Below are positions 56,955 to 64,000 of a DNA stretch of 64,000 bases, in pieces. Location: assembly GCA_025060135.1 (NCBI GenBank), contig JANXCY010000009.1, positions 1 through 64,000 on the forward strand, given 5' to 3'. Within the stretch, counting starts at the first letter, position 1; every line of letters begins with the position of its first letter. Below the pieces are notes generated by a model. That model was given only the letters and a program-made list of their open reading frames with translations. It was not told the DNA's origin and did no database searches. The position numbers were made by a program, and so were the translations under genes. The DNA is from Anaerolineae bacterium (lineage in GTDB: Bacteria; Chloroflexota; Anaerolineae; B4-G1; DUEL01).

Positions 56955-58950
56955 GCCCCAGTTTCCTCAGGGCCTGTTCGATCACCGCCTGGGGAGTGAA
57001 GCCGAACTGGTCCATCAGAACCGGGTAGGGAGCCGAGGCGCCGAAGCGATGGACGCCGATGACAGCCCCATCCGGGCCTATGTACCGCTCCCAGCCCAGA
57101 GGGACAGCGGCTTCTATCGCGATTTTGGGGACGGTCGATGGCAGGACGGCGGCCCGGTACTCCGGCGACTGAGCGTCAAAGAGTTCCCATGAGGGCATGG
57201 AGACCACCCGGGCCCGCACTCCGCGTTCGGCCAAGCCCTCCTGCGCGGCCAGGGCCAGATGGACCTCGGAGCCGGAGGCGATCAGGACCACATCCGGGTG
57301 CCCCTCGGGGGCATCTCGCAGGACATAGGCGCCCCGGGCCAGGTTGTCCGCACCCGCCATCTGGCTCCGGTCCAGCACCGGCAGGTTCTGACGGGTCAGC
57401 AGCAGAGCCGTCGGGCCATGGCGGCGGCGCAGCGCGGCCCGCCAGGCCTCGGCGGTCTCGTTGGCATCACAGGGACGGATCAGGACGAGGTTGGGGATGG
57501 CGCGCAGGGCGGCCAGATGTTCCACCGGTTGATGGGTAGGTCCGTCCTCCCCGATCCAGAGGGAATCGTGGGTCCAGACGTACACCACTGGCAGGTGCAT
57601 CATCGCGGCCAGGCGAACTGCCGGTCGCATGTAGTCGGAGAAGACCAGAAAGGTCCCGCCGTAAGGGATGAGGCCACCGTGGAGAGCCATCCCGTTGAGG
57701 ATTCCGCCCATCCCGTGCTCTCGAACTCCGAAGCGAAGGTTGCGGCCAGCGGGTGTTTCTTTCTGGAAGTCGTCGTAGCCTCTGAGCAGGGTCAGGTTGG
57801 AAGGCGCCAGGTCGGCAGAGCCACCGATGAGAGTGGGAAGAACGGAAGCCAGCGCGTTCAGGACCATGCCGGAGGCCTTACGGGTGGCCATAGGGCCGTC
57901 AGCAGGGGAAAAGGAGGGGATGGCTTCCTCCCAGCCACCGGGAAGTTCGCCCGACCAGAGACGCTCCAGGAGCGCGGCCTCGCGGGGGTACTGGCGGGCA
58001 TATTCGGCGAACATGGCCTGCCAGCGGGCCTGGGCGGCGGCTCCCTCCTCCACCGCCCGCCGGAAGATGGGCAGGACCTCCGGTGGCACCCAGAACTGGG
58101 CATCCGGCGGCCATCCCAGTGCCTCTTTGGTCCGCCGGACTTCTTCCTCCCCCAGGGGCTCGCCGTGCGCCGAGGCGTCGTCCTGTTTGTTGGGGCTCCC
58201 ATAGGCGATGTGGGTCCGGCAGATGATGAGGGACGGGCGGGCGGTTTCCCGGCGCGCGGCCCGAATGGCCGCCGCAATCGCCTTCAGGTCGTAGCCATCC
58301 ACTTTCTGGACGTGCCAGCCGTAGGCGCGGAAGCGGGCGGCGACGTCTTCGGTGAAGGTGATGTCGGTGGGGCCTTCAATGGAGATGTCGTTGTCGTCGT
58401 AGAGATAGACCAGTTTGCCCAGGCCCAGGTGTCCGGCCAGCGAGGCCGCCTCGTGGCTGATACCCTCCATCAGGTCGCCGTCGGAGACAATGGCATAGGT
58501 GTAGTGGTCAAAGATAGGGAAACCGGGCCGGTTGAAGGTGGCGGCCAGGAATCGTTCAGCGATAGCCATCCCGACGCCGTTGGCGAAGCCCTGTCCCAGG
58601 GGGCCGGTGGTGGTCTCCACGCCAGGGGTCAGGCCGTACTCGGGGTGGCCTGGGGTACGGCTGCCCCACTGCCGGAAGGCCATCAGGTCTTCCAGCGTTA
58701 GGTCGTAGCCAGTGAGGTACAGCAGGCTGTAGAGAAGCATGGAACCGTGGCCGGCGGAGAGGACGAAGCGATCCCGGTCCGGCCACTGTGGGTCCTTTGG
58801 ATTATGCTTAAGGAAACGGGTCCAGAGGACATAGGCTACGTCGGCCATGCCCATGGGCATGCCGGGGTGACCCGATCGGGCCTTCTGAACCCCGTCCATA
58901 GCCAGGGTGCGGATGGTGTTGATGCAGAGTTGGTGAATGTCAGGTCGCAT
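56947..58950 (-). CDS. tkt: Transketolase
   Basis: This 667-residue thiamine-diphosphate enzyme transfers two-carbon units between sugar phosphates. The substrate and cofactor motifs include [41 protein letters not shown] with [10 protein letters not shown], and the pyrimidine-binding region [18 protein letters not shown] with [18 protein letters not shown]. Full length for the family. A weak promoter may lie at 58970-58998 (TTGGAT, 17 bases, TATCTC), with a GAGGTG ribosome binding site. It begins the tkt-pfkB-fdhD run. Confidence 0.97.
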   Translation of the reverse strand: MRPDIHQLCINTIRTLAMDGVQKARSGHPGMPMGMADVAYVLWTRFLKHNPKDPQWPDRDRFVLSAGHGSMLLYSLLYLTGYDLTLEDLMAFRQWGSRTPGHPEYGLTPGVETTTGPLGQGFANGVGMAIAERFLAATFNRPGFPIFDHYTYAIVSDGDLMEGISHEAASLAGHLGLGKLVYLYDDNDISIEGPTDITFTEDVAARFRAYGWHVQKVDGYDLKAIAAAIRAARRETARPSLIICRTHIAYGSPNKQDDASAHGEPLGEEEVRRTKEALGWPPDAQFWVPPEVLPIFRRAVEEGAAAQARWQAMFAEYARQYPREAALLERLWSGELPGGWEEAIPSFSPADGPMATRKASGMVLNALASVLPTLIGGSADLAPSNLTLLRGYDDFQKETPAGRNLRFGVREHGMGGILNGMALHGGLIPYGGTFLVFSDYMRPAVRLAAMMHLPVVYVWTHDSLWIGEDGPTHQPVEHLAALRAIPNLVLIRPCDANETAEAWRAALRRRHGPTALLLTRQNLPVLDRSQMAGADNLARGAYVLRDAPEGHPDVVLIASGSEVHLALAAQEGLAERGVRARVVSMPSWELFDAQSPEYRAAVLPSTVPKIAIEAAVPLGWERYIGPDGAVIGVHRFGASAPYPVLMDQFGFTPQAVIEQALRKLGHE

Positions 58951-59029
58951 ATAAGCACCTCGCTATGCTGAGATACTCCTTTTGCCGTTGTAATCCAAGC
59001 CCTGTTGTAGCCAGCATGGTATGCGTCCA

Positions 59030-59118
59030 CGGCCCAAAGTCTGTTTCGCCGCCGAGACGCCGAGCCCGCAGAGCATTTGCTGAGGTCAAACGCTGCCCCC
59101 GGCGTCTCTGCGGTCTGT
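59030..59118. repeat. Dispersed inverted repeat (CCGCCGAGACGCCGAG family)
   Basis: CGCCGCCGAGACGCCGAGCCCGCAGAG and GGCGTCTCTGCGG form loosely complementary ends around a central segment. Such sequences recur in related genomes. The remaining 180-base spacer shows no gene. Confidence 0.5.
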
Positions 59119-59130
59119 TTGGCAGTAGAG

Positions 59131-61728
59131 TTATGGTGGGGATTCTGCCTGAGAACCGATTCTCTCCGGCTCAGCCGTTACTGCCAGCCCGTGGCGGGCG
59201 CTCAGTTCCCGGAGGGATCCAAAAGCCGCCTGGGCGACTTCCGGTTCGGGGTCGTTCAGAGCACGGCGAAGGGCGTCCACGTGTTCGGGGCGGCCTACCC
59301 AACCCAGGGTTTGAGCGGCGGCCCGACGAATGGGGGCCGGCCCTTCTGCCAGGGCCCGGAGGAGGGGGCCAAAGGCGGCCTCGCCCAGGCCCACTCCCTC
59401 GCCTTGCTGGGCGGCCCAGGTAATGAGCCAGCCCATACTGGAGGGGACAGGGGGCGAAGGAGGAGGGACGGGAGTGGCTTTCTCTTCCCGTTCGGATAGA
59501 ACGGTGGCCGCAGCAGAGCGGACAATCCACTGGGGGTCTTCCCGCGCGGCCCGGGCCAGCAATTCTCGGGCCCAGATAGCGTCCATCTCTCCCAGCCCAT
59601 AGGCGGCAGCCCGCCGGATCATAAAGTCCTCGCTCTGGAGGGCTTCCCGGAGCGTCCGATAGCCCTCTTCTCCCTGACGGGCCAGTGCCCGGGCAGCCTC
59701 CACTTGGAGCGTTTCGTCTCCTGATTCCAGCACGCGGACCAGCCACTCTACCGCAGCCGGGATGCCGATTTCTCCCAGCGCCTGAACCGCTGCGATCCGG
59801 ACGGCTTCGTGGGGGTCCTCCAGCGCCTTGACGATGGCGGAGAGGTCAGCTTTTTCGCGCAGGACGGCCATCATCCGGGCCGCGATGGCCCGTACCGTTG
59901 GATTGGGGCTACGAAGGGCGTGGCGCAGAAACAGCGGTACACCCGGGTCGCCGGTCCAGATCAGCGCCTCCGCCAGTCGCTGACGGGATTCATCCGAGAG
60001 GTCAGGAGAGAGAAGGGAGCGACCCAGAAGAGCCATTACGCCATTGCGCCACGGGGCATCTGGCGGAGCCAGCGCGGCCCAGCGGGCTGCCCTCCGCAGG
60101 CGGCTCTGCCAGAGGTCATCGGGGCGGGAAAGCCAGGCGCGCACCACTGGTTCCATCCCGCCGATTTCGGCGTAGAAATCGGCTACCGGAAGCCAGGAGG
60201 GATCGTCCAGATGCGTGACCAGCTGGTCGGGCGCCAAGGCCAACGCTTCGGCGGTGAGCATCGCCTGCCAGAGAGGATGGGCAAACCGGTACTGGTCGGG
60301 GGCACAGGCGACCAGTGGCCCCCCCGGTCCTAGGAACGCCTTCACCCGCGCGGCCACGGCCAACCGCACTCGTTTCGGTTCGGGGAGCCTCGGGCGTTCC
60401 GACGGGGGTTCTTCTGGAGGAGAGGGGCCCTCTTCGGAAACGGGCGCTGCCGCCGAAGCCTCGCCTTCCGAGGCCGTATGGGGAGGAAGCCCCCTCTCTT
60501 CGGAGATCGGCTCCACCAGGGTTTCGTTCTCCCCCGCGGAAGCTTCCGCCAGGGGAAAGGCGGAAAGCAGTTGCTGGCGGATGAAGGCTTCCAGTTCCTG
60601 ACGGGAACAGACGAATCGGCCCTCTTCCTGGAGTTTCCACGCCAGGGCGTACAGGATGTCCAGAGGGCTCATCCCCCCAGCCCATTCCAGGTCCGCAGAG
60701 AAGTCGGGCATCCCCTCTGCCCATTTCTCCAGGCGCTGACGGAAGGGGGCTACCCGTTTCGGCGGGAGAGTGCCGTGCTCCAGCAGCCATCCAGCGGCGA
60801 GCGCCACATCCAGCAGCGATTCGGTCTGTTTCCATATGCGCGTCAGATTTTCGGTTGCCTGGTCCAAAGGAAAATGTTCGGGCGTGGGCAGGCGGGTCAG
60901 GAAATCCTGGACCTCCGGACGGTCCCAGGGACAGATCCGCAGGGGGATAAAACCGGCATGAATTAAAGGAGCGTACTGCTGGGCTCCCACAGCGACCACC
61001 CAGATATTGCCCGGGAAGGCATCGGCCAGTTCGGCCAGCCATGCGGTGGCTGGTGCCTGGGCGGCAGGAGGCAGTTCGTCCCATCCATCGGCCAGGACCA
61101 GCGCTCCACCCGCCTGGAGAGCCTGACGGAGCGGGGTCGCGGCGGAGCCAGGGGCGCCGATGGTCTGCAGCGCGCCCTGCACCAGTTGCTGGAGAGGGGT
61201 CGGGGACTTCTTTCCCTCCGATGCCGGAGCCCAGTCCAGCGCTGGGAGGTACACATAGAGGGGAAGGCGTCGGAGCGATGGGTCCGACGAGGCGCCATTT
61301 TCCTGGCGCGCGTGGGTCAGCGCCAGATGGGCCAGAAGGGTGGTTCGTCCGGACGCGGGGCTACCCACGATCAGAATTCGGGGATGACCCCGGAGGGCAT
61401 CGGCTGGCAATAACGGCGGAGGGGCAGAGGACCTGTCCTGCTCCGGGTCAGGGAAGGCAAGCGGGAGAAACAGGCGCACCGGCACGAAGTACTGCTCCAG
61501 GGGACCCAGGTCGGCCAGAGCATGGGCGCTTTGGGCCCAGCGGATGAGCCGCTCCCGGTATCGGGCCTCCCATCCGGCGGTCATCTGGCTGAAAGTGCGC
61601 AGGGCTATGCGTTTCAGTTCCTGCCAGCCCCGCAGGAACGGGTCCCGCAGGAGGTAGCCCAGACCCATCAGCAAAAGGGTGAATCCTGCGCCTACCAGAG
61701 CGGAGTAAATGTCCAGTTGCCAGCCCAT
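59131..61728 (-). CDS. Membrane-anchored NACHT-like ATPase with C-terminal HEAT repeats
   Basis: This 865-residue protein starts with one hydrophobic helix (about 9-27). A linker leads to a STAND/NACHT-like P-loop module. Walker A is GSPASGRTT at residues 122-130, with Arg where the invariant Lys is expected; Walker B is ALVLADGWDEL at about 209-219, the NACHT-type D-x-x-DE pattern. A helical region (about 280-480), with a low-complexity stretch rich in E, P and S at 400-450, is followed by HEAT repeats (VRAIAARMMAVL, VRIAAVQALGEIG, IRRAAAYGLGEMD, EVAQAAFGSLREL). It lies 7 bases behind the unknown 375-residue gene and is probably cotranscribed. It may be a signalling or defence sensor; no effector domain is seen. 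Confidence 0.82.
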   Translation of the reverse strand: MGWQLDIYSALVGAGFTLLLMGLGYLLRDPFLRGWQELKRIALRTFSQMTAGWEARYRERLIRWAQSAHALADLGPLEQYFVPVRLFLPLAFPDPEQDRSSAPPPLLPADALRGHPRILIVGSPASGRTTLLAHLALTHARQENGASSDPSLRRLPLYVYLPALDWAPASEGKKSPTPLQQLVQGALQTIGAPGSAATPLRQALQAGGALVLADGWDELPPAAQAPATAWLAELADAFPGNIWVVAVGAQQYAPLIHAGFIPLRICPWDRPEVQDFLTRLPTPEHFPLDQATENLTRIWKQTESLLDVALAAGWLLEHGTLPPKRVAPFRQRLEKWAEGMPDFSADLEWAGGMSPLDILYALAWKLQEEGRFVCSRQELEAFIRQQLLSAFPLAEASAGENETLVEPISEERGLPPHTASEGEASAAAPVSEEGPSPPEEPPSERPRLPEPKRVRLAVAARVKAFLGPGGPLVACAPDQYRFAHPLWQAMLTAEALALAPDQLVTHLDDPSWLPVADFYAEIGGMEPVVRAWLSRPDDLWQSRLRRAARWAALAPPDAPWRNGVMALLGRSLLSPDLSDESRQRLAEALIWTGDPGVPLFLRHALRSPNPTVRAIAARMMAVLREKADLSAIVKALEDPHEAVRIAAVQALGEIGIPAAVEWLVRVLESGDETLQVEAARALARQGEEGYRTLREALQSEDFMIRRAAAYGLGEMDAIWARELLARAAREDPQWIVRSAAATVLSEREEKATPVPPPSPPVPSSMGWLITWAAQQGEGVGLGEAAFGPLLRALAEGPAPIRRAAAQTLGWVGRPEHVDALRRALNDPEPEVAQAAFGSLRELSARHGLAVTAEPERIGSQAESPP

Positions 61729-61735
61729 GTTGTCC

Positions 61736-62863
61736 TCACAGCGATGGCTGTCTCCGGGTTTCCAGGATTTCCACCAGGGCCATCAACCCACCGTTCACCA
61801 GCGACTGGCCGCCCAGCAGGAGGGGGATGGAAGCCCGGGCAGCGGCGTGCGTAAACGCCCGCAGGAAGGGGTCTTCCACCTCCTGCCAGCGAAGGAGGTC
61901 GGCGTTGAACCGGTCCGCGGGAGAGGGCCAGCATCCCCGTGCGGCCATCAGGACGCGGGTATCCATCAGGGCGGCCTCGGCCAGCGAAGAGAGTTCAGCG
62001 AAGAAACCGTCTACCCCGACCTGTTCCAGGAAATGGGCCAAGAGGCTGCGCACTTCGCCCCGGCGCAGGCGCCCACTGGCCACCATACCCCGCTCCTCCA
62101 CGAAGAGGCGAACCCAGCAACGGGTAGCCTGGTCCAGCGCCATCCACGCGGCCGGGGCCGTCCGACCGATGATGGCCAGATGGCCTCCATCCCGCCCCAT
62201 CACCTCCAAGACCCTCTCTACGGGCCCGGTGGGCCAATCCAGTGCATTCAGGGCCGCGCGCAGCCGGGGGCCGACCCGGGGATGCAGGCGGGCAATCAAC
62301 AGGTCGGCGGGCGTATCCAGGTCCAGGCGGGTCGCGGCGGAAGGGTCCAGGGCCCGGGTAGGGATGTCCCATTCTTCGGAAAGAGCCCAACCCAGGGCGT
62401 TATCCCGTTCCAAGGTGGCCACTCGGGAGGCCAGAGCGCGGGCGGGGTAGAACGCGATCCAGTCCGACGAATACCGGTTGTTGGTAACAGCCTGAGGGCG
62501 GTCTCCGAGAAAATCGCTCAGAGCATCCTGCCAATCCCGGGAGGTCATCAGAGGCGCCGAGCCGCCTCCAGCATAGAGCACCCGGTCCGCGCCGATGCGT
62601 TCGATCAGGCCCGCCAGGCGACGGCCAAAGTGAAATGGCTCGTCGGGACGGTCCACGTCCACCTCCAGCGGCAGTCCCGGCAGGTCCGGGACCCAGGAGG
62701 GGTCGTCGGTCGCAATCACCGCCTGTTCCACCCGGCCGGTCTGCCCGAGGGTTTCCAGCAGGTCTCCGGCGGCGGCCTGATGGGCGCGCCGGAGGGCACT
62801 TTCCACCGGACTCCCGGCCCATCCACCGACCATCAGGAGCAGCGTGATCCGGTCCTGGCTCAA
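61736..62863 (-). CDS. Conserved protein with NTP-transferase-like N-terminus, unknown
   Basis: This 375-residue protein is not assigned to a named family. The N-terminal 200 residues show a Rossmann-like order resembling MobA/CofC NTP transferases (TLLLMVGGW, a DVDRPDEPF segment, VLYAGGGSAPLMTS, then VTNNRYSSDWIAF and LDLDTPADLLIARL). The last motif is typical of nucleotidyltransferases with an LDxDTPxD. The C-terminal 150 residues are helical. It lies between hpf (22 bases away) and the NACHT-HEAT gene (7 bases), so all are probably cotranscribed. Confidence 0.65.
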   Translation of the reverse strand: MSQDRITLLLMVGGWAGSPVESALRRAHQAAAGDLLETLGQTGRVEQAVIATDDPSWVPDLPGLPLEVDVDRPDEPFHFGRRLAGLIERIGADRVLYAGGGSAPLMTSRDWQDALSDFLGDRPQAVTNNRYSSDWIAFYPARALASRVATLERDNALGWALSEEWDIPTRALDPSAATRLDLDTPADLLIARLHPRVGPRLRAALNALDWPTGPVERVLEVMGRDGGHLAIIGRTAPAAWMALDQATRCWVRLFVEERGMVASGRLRRGEVRSLLAHFLEQVGVDGFFAELSSLAEAALMDTRVLMAARGCWPSPADRFNADLLRWQEVEDPFLRAFTHAAARASIPLLLGGQSLVNGGLMALVEILETRRQPSL

Positions 62864-62885
62864 TAGACCACTGCTATCCTCAGTT

Positions 62886-63437
62886 CTATCGCAGTTCCGG
62901 GATAATCAGGCCGTAGTTGCCATCCCGGCGGCGGTAGATCACGTTAATCCCACCTTCCTCAGCGTTCAGGAAAACAAAGAACTGATGGCCGAGGAGTTCC
63001 ATTTGCTCAATGGCCTCCTCCGGAGTCATCGGGAGCATTTCAAACCGCTTCACCCGGACAACCCTGCCCGAGATGACCTCTTCGGGCGACAGCCCCTCTT
63101 CTTCCCAGAGTTCTTCCTCTCCCTCTCCGCGCTGCCAGCGGTCCTGCCGCCGGGTCTTATAGCGGGTGATCTGACGCCGCATTTTATCCAGCGCGGCGTC
63201 AATCGCGGCAAACATATCGGCGGCCCGCTCCTCTGCCCGGAGCATCACCCGGGGGGTACGGATGGTCAGTTGGGCGACCTGCCGCTGGTTACTGGAGCGG
63301 ATATTTTCCACGGCCAGGTCCACGCGAGCGTCGGTGATGTTCGGCAGGTATCGGCTCAGTTTGCTGACTTTCTTTTCCACATACTCCTGCAGGCGAGGGG
63401 TTAATTCGATGTTTCGGGTAAACAACTGAATTTGCAT
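62886..63437 (-). CDS. hpf: Ribosome hibernation promoting factor, long form
   Basis: This 183-residue protein belongs to the long HPF family that pairs 70S ribosomes into inactive 100S dimers when growth stops. The N-terminal S30AE domain (IELTPRLQEYVEKKVSKLSRYLP) and the C-terminal dimerisation domain (KRFEMLPMTPEEAIEQMELLGHQFFVFLN) are clear, joined by an acidic linker. Start at 63437 with GAGGTG is preferred over the track's 63494. It follows comF on the same strand, an arrangement also seen in other bacteria. Confidence 0.96.
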   Translation of the reverse strand: MQIQLFTRNIELTPRLQEYVEKKVSKLSRYLPNITDARVDLAVENIRSSNQRQVAQLTIRTPRVMLRAEERAADMFAAIDAALDKMRRQITRYKTRRQDRWQRGEGEEELWEEEGLSPEEVISGRVVRVKRFEMLPMTPEEAIEQMELLGHQFFVFLNAEEGGINVIYRRRDGNYGLIIPELR

Positions 63438-63532
63438 CGGATTCACCTCGGGATGAGGTTGAGTGTGGAATGGGACAGCGGGTAGCCGGGCCACCCGCTG
63501 CAGGTTTCCGGATGGACTCTCTCCCTATGGGG

Positions 63533-64000
63533 TCAAAAAGCCCGCGCCAGCGTGAACGCCCAGACCGACCGGGCCCCACCCTTGCGCAGGGCATCAGCAC
63601 ATGCTTCCAGAGTGGCGCCGGTCGTGCAGACATCGTCCACCAGCAGAACCTGGCGACCGCTCAGCCGGTCAGTGGTGCAGCGGAAAGCATCCTCCACGTT
63701 GCGGCGACGGTCTGCGGCTGGCAGGCGCATCTGAGGGAGGGTGGCTCGCACCCGGCAGAGAGACTCCTCATCCATTGGCAGGCCGATGCGGCGGCTCAGC
63801 GCCCAGGCCAGTAGCGCGGCCTGATTGTAACCGCGCCCTCGCAGGCGGGAGGGGTGAAGAGGGACAGGAACGACGATCTCGGCAGGAAGGGAGGCTCGCT
63901 GCCAGCATTCGGCCATCAATGCTCCCAGCGGGTCTGCCAGTTCGCGGGCATGGCGGTATTTTAGACAGTGAATCGCCCATCGGATGGGGCCATGAAAGGG
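63533..64000 (-). CDS. comF: ComF family protein, 5' end outside the window
   Basis: This partial gene reads 155 residues in frame to the window edge. It shows the conserved ComF segment PIRWAIHCLKYRHARELADPLG, then VVPVPLHPSRLRGRGYNQAALLA and the phosphoribosyltransferase-like VLLVDDVCTTGATLEACADAL. ComF-type proteins act in competence, or as PRTase-like helpers in DNA uptake and recombination. The cysteine-rich N-terminus would lie beyond 64000. The track's start codons (TTG/ATG near 63919) are internal. Confidence 0.9.
   Translation of the reverse strand, partial: PFHGPIRWAIHCLKYRHARELADPLGALMAECWQRASLPAEIVVPVPLHPSRLRGRGYNQAALLAWALSRRIGLPMDEESLCRVRATLPQMRLPAADRRRNVEDAFRCTTDRLSGRQVLLVDDVCTTGATLEACADALRKGGARSVWAFTLARAF

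Overview
This is GC-rich bacterial chromosome with tightly packed genes, many of them joined by ATGA start/stop overlaps. The gene set fits a thermophilic or moderately thermophilic Chloroflexota, Anaerolineae-like bacterium. The reasons are an RNA polymerase beta' subunit with a long coiled-coil insertion and a separate promoter, an archaeal-type S-adenosylmethionine synthetase, an hrcA-grpE-dnaK-dnaJ heat-shock operon, class I two-subunit fumarase, many proteins of families common in that phylum, and several families of short dispersed repeats. The phylum is an inference from gene content; no rRNA is present to confirm it.

Layout. 0-3.4 kb: gap and a YvcK-like gene on the minus strand, separated by remains of a nucleotidyltransferase/HEPN pair, then a wrecked transposase. 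3.5-8.2 kb: rpoC with a clear promoter and terminator. 8.2-16.2 kb: a modular beta-sandwich protein, a THEP1-type NTPase overlapping head-to-head with an OsmC-like gene, a BadF/NAGK-type kinase, uvrA, a tyrosine phosphatase and an EamA transporter. 16.3-21.2 kb: a membrane-anchored LuxR-Kelch protein, plsC and a GH38 alpha-mannosidase. 21.3-27.9 kb: rplS, an S1-domain protein, an unnamed tandem-repeat Cys protein and the heat-shock operon. 28-34 kb: repeat-rich non-coding DNA, two large membrane proteins that share C-terminal beta-sandwich modules, a methylase remnant and a perfect CIRCE operator. 34.2-38.9 kb: ftsH and a broken PKD-RHS gene.

39-45.7 kb: tRNA-Arg, an uncharacterised gene pair, metK behind a SAM-I riboswitch, fumarase alpha/beta, tRNA-Pro and a nitroreductase. 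45.9-52.7 kb: a long minus-strand run of mobB, an MGDG-synthase-like glycosyltransferase, a DUF951 gene and a coupled set of CNNM, gluzincin, HEAT and RseP genes. 52.8-58.9 kb: a GNAT-like protein, degV, fdhD, a PfkB sugar kinase and transketolase. 59.1-64 kb: a membrane-anchored NACHT-like ATPase with HEAT repeats, an unknown NTP-transferase-like gene, hpf and the 3' part of comF.

Functional themes are central metabolism (gap, tkt, fumarase, PfkB), protein quality control (dnaK operon, ftsH, RseP), cell envelope (plsC, glycosyltransferases, CNNM), molybdenum enzyme maturation (mobB, fdhD) and one-carbon/SAM supply (metK with riboswitch). The most unusual items are the NACHT-HEAT protein with Arg in place of the Walker A Lys, the LuxR-TM-Kelch protein, the riboswitch-controlled archaeal-type metK, a complete CIRCE promoter left in front of a gene remnant, and palindromic repeats inserted in frame inside genes.
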